Program-made: the position numbers and the translations under genes | Notes under the pieces: model-generated | Told to the model about the DNA's origin: nothing | Databases searched by the model: none | The model's input: the letters and a program-made list of their open reading frames with translations, nothing else | Part shown: in pieces, positions 8,262-9,677 of the stretch | How positions within the stretch are numbered: position 1 is the stretch's first letter | Layout: each line of letters begins with the position of its first letter | Assembly: GCA_020216965.1 (NCBI GenBank) | Contig: JAIWOJ010000038.1 | Location: forward strand, 1 to 9,677 | Length of the DNA: 9,677 nt | Reading direction: 5' to 3' | Source of the DNA: Prosthecobacter sp. | GTDB taxonomy: Bacteria > Verrucomicrobiota > Verrucomicrobiia > Verrucomicrobiales > Verrucomicrobiaceae

Positions 8262-8284
8262 ACGCGATGGTAGCCGTCTGTCCT

Positions 8285-9226
8285 TCACGCGCAAGAGCCG
8301 GTGCTTGGGAAATCTCGCCCATGATCTGCGCTCGGCACTGCCAGCACGGCGGCGGCCTGTGCCAGGCGGGCGCGCTGGATGGCGGCCTTTTCCGCCAACT
8401 GGCGCTGCTCTTGCTCATATTGGGCACGGCCCTCAGCCGTCTCGATCTTCACGGGCTCGTAGCCGAGGTGGCGTAGGTCGTAAGGGCTGGCACGCATGTC
8501 GAGCGCGCGCCCTTCACAGGCTAGGGCAAAGCATTCGCCGACGAGGTCACTGCCGCACCAGGGCCAGAGTTTGGCAGACCATTTGTAGAGGTCCATGTTG
8601 GTGTGGAGACATCCACCTTGTTCCATTTCCAGCCGGGTCTCCAGTACTGGTTGGAGGAGGTTCAGCGGCTTGGCCTCGGGCGTGAAAAAGCGGAAGGCGT
8701 CATAGTGGGAGCAGCAGACGGTTTGGGACTCTACAAAAGCGGCCAGATCTTCGGGTGAGAGGCGTAGCTCATAGCCCTGGTGCCGCACCTGCTCGCGTGG
8801 CTGTCGATAGACCATGGCCCACTCATGCAGCCCGTAGCAGCGCAGGCGCGGTGGGCGCTGGGCCACGGCCTGGCAGAGAGTATGCACCCAGCGGGCTAGG
8901 TCACGCACCTTGTCCGGCAGCGCCGCCGGTAGCAGGGAGCAGAGGCCCGCCTCAGGGTGCATGGGGGGCACGGCCAGCCAGGGGTATTTTTCTAAATCCT
9001 GGGCCTCGACAACTAGACGCTCTCCTAGTGCAGGCAGCCAGCGCATGAGCTTGCTGGGAGGGAAGGTATAGTAAGTGAAGAGAAAATCATGCACGGGATG
9101 CCGTGTGCCACGGCTACGCCTGTCTAAAAAGCCCTGGGCCATGGCGGCGACGCGCGCGTGATGCCCCTTCGCGCGCGCCTGCCAGACGGTGCGCGAGAGC
9201 ACGGGAGCGGATATGTTTTCCATCAT
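8285..9226 (-). CDS. Conserved protein of uncertain function, of a family labelled '3-methyladenine DNA glycosylase'
   Basis: A soluble protein of 313 residues from the ATG at 9224-9226 (a second ATG follows directly). It resembles a family that, as I recall, is often named '3-methyladenine DNA glycosylase' in actinobacterial genomes. I see no helix-hairpin-helix or other glycosylase motif to support that name. Conserved-looking blocks, numbered from this start: HPVHDFLFTYY (43-53), GLHEWAMVYR (132-141), CSHYDAFRFFTP (172-183), EQGGCLHTNMDLYKW (202-216) and LDMRASPYDL (242-251), rich in His, Asp, Glu and Cys, as in a metal- or substrate-binding enzyme. The C-terminus is Ala/Gln/Glu-rich and probably helical. 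The frame stays open upstream to 9343, but that extension runs through a terminator and is unlikely to be translated. The gene ends 51 bases before feoA and may be co-transcribed with feoAB. No Shine-Dalgarno is evident. Confidence 0.8.
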   Translation of the reverse strand: MMENISAPVLSRTVWQARAKGHHARVAAMAQGFLDRRSRGTRHPVHDFLFTYYTFPPSKLMRWLPALGERLVVEAQDLEKYPWLAVPPMHPEAGLCSLLPAALPDKVRDLARWVHTLCQAVAQRPPRLRCYGLHEWAMVYRQPREQVRHQGYELRLSPEDLAAFVESQTVCCSHYDAFRFFTPEAKPLNLLQPVLETRLEMEQGGCLHTNMDLYKWSAKLWPWCGSDLVGECFALACEGRALDMRASPYDLRHLGYEPVKIETAEGRAQYEQEQRQLAEKAAIQRARLAQAAAVLAVPSADHGRDFPSTGSCA

Positions 9227-9240
9227 GGGCCAGTGAAGGG

Positions 9241-9276
9241 AAAAAACAGCCCGCATCACAGCGGTGATGCGGGCTG
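9241..9276 (-). terminator. Strong Rho-independent terminator
   Basis: A perfect 13-bp stem, CAGCCCGCATCAC (9247-9259) with GTGATGCGGGCTG (9264-9276), closes a 4-base loop. Read on the − strand it is followed by six Ts (9246 to 9241). On the + strand no T-tract follows, so it acts on − strand transcription. It starts 35 bases after the stop of the isomerase-like gene at 9312 and so ends that transcript. Its T-tract lies only 14 bases before the ATG of the next gene at 9226. Confidence 0.93.
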
Positions 9277-9311
9277 GAAATACGGATCCGGCAGGGCAGG
9301 GGAGCTGGGGC

Positions 9312-9677
9312 TCACTTGCTATTTTCGGCGAATTGCGCGTCAAAGACGATCTTGCTGGGCGGGAAGTCGAGCTTCTTCACATAGGCGCAGGATTCGGCAG
9401 CACCAAATTCACGATCCATGGCACCGTCCTCCCACTCCACGCTCAGCGGGCCATTGTAGCCGATGTCATTGAGGGCACGGATGATGCGCTCAAACTTGAT
9501 ATCGCCACGCCCCACGGACTTAAAGTCCCAGTAACGCTGAGGCTTGTGGAAGTCCACATGCCCGCCGAAAACTCCCGCCTCGTCACCGAGATTCCAGGCC
9601 ACATCCTTCATGTGCACATGGAAAATGCGGTCTGGGAATTTGCGGATGAATTTCTCATAATTCACGCCCTGATAGCC
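9312..9677 (-). CDS. Sugar phosphate isomerase/epimerase, TIM-barrel family (5'-partial, C-terminal part)
   Basis: C-terminal 121 residues of a xylose-isomerase-like TIM-barrel protein (AP endonuclease 2/COG1082 type). Such enzymes bind a divalent metal and isomerise or epimerise sugars, or act on related polyols; the substrate cannot be told from this part. Counting from the window edge, HVHMKD (20-25), the His/Asp-bearing GGHVDFH (38-44), GRGD (56-59) and VEWED (80-84) fit the late barrel strands, with His and Glu as likely metal ligands. A GTG at 9663-9665 is not the start: the frame continues through G-Y-Q-G to the edge, and similar proteins have a Y/W-Q-G-V-x-Y stretch here. The TGA at 9312-9314 is followed by a strong terminator, so this is the last gene of its transcript. 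Confidence 0.9.
   Translation of the reverse strand, partial: GYQGVNYEKFIRKFPDRIFHVHMKDVAWNLGDEAGVFGGHVDFHKPQRYWDFKSVGRGDIKFERIIRALNDIGYNGPLSVEWEDGAMDREFGAAESCAYVKKLDFPPSKIVFDAQFAENSK

Noticed and set aside
8236..8685. Open frame of 149 codons on the + strand opposite the uncertain gene
   Set aside because: The − strand frame carries conserved motifs throughout, whereas this one is Arg/Ala/Gly-rich with no family resemblance.
9227..9343. N-terminal extension of the uncertain gene
   Set aside because: It runs through a perfect 13-bp terminator hairpin with T-tract and into the end of the isomerase gene; the motif-bearing part of the protein starts after the ATG pair at 9221-9226.

Overview
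The window is a GC-rich bacterial chromosomal segment with tightly packed genes. It holds one very large protein gene on the + strand, cut by the left edge. A − strand block follows, made of feoB, feoA, a conserved gene of uncertain function and the 3' end of a sugar-phosphate-isomerase-like gene. The long thioester-containing alpha-2-macroglobulin, the FeoB subtype, the weak Shine-Dalgarno signals and the base composition would suit a Gram-negative environmental bacterium such as a Verrucomicrobiota (Prosthecobacter/Verrucomicrobium-like) or a related phylum. This placement is an inference from general resemblance; there is no rRNA or other marker gene in the window.

Layout. Positions 1-5705 (+) encode a bacterial alpha-2-macroglobulin (A2M) of at least 1900 residues, with an intact CVEQ thioester motif. 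Its true N-terminus, presumably with a signal peptide, lies left of the window. Positions 5706-5918 are a convergent intergenic gap with no clear gene and no convincing terminator, only a weak nested inverted repeat. Positions 5919-7994 (−) are feoB and 7991-8233 (−) are feoA; they overlap by 4 bases (ATGA). Positions 8285-9226 (−) encode a protein family that I recall being labelled '3-methyladenine DNA glycosylase', a label I would not trust. Positions 9241-9276 are a strong intrinsic terminator on the − strand, belonging to the gene ending at 9312. Positions 9312-9677 (−) are the C-terminal 121 residues of a TIM-barrel sugar phosphate isomerase/epimerase.

How the genes fit together. FeoA and FeoB form the ferrous iron uptake system: FeoB is the GTPase-gated inner-membrane permease and FeoA its small cytosolic SH3-like partner. 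The uncertain gene lies 51 bases upstream of feoA on the same strand and may be co-transcribed with feoAB. The terminator separates this block from the isomerase gene. The A2M gene runs convergently towards feoB and is probably an independent unit acting in the periplasm or at the envelope as a protease trap.

No tRNA, rRNA, CRISPR array, insertion sequence, phage gene or integrase was seen. The content is mostly ordinary. The points that deserve a second look are an EF-hand-like acidic loop and a Lys/Ala/Pro-rich insert in the A2M, the poorly characterised gene next to feoAB, and the terminator that nearly touches that gene's start codon.
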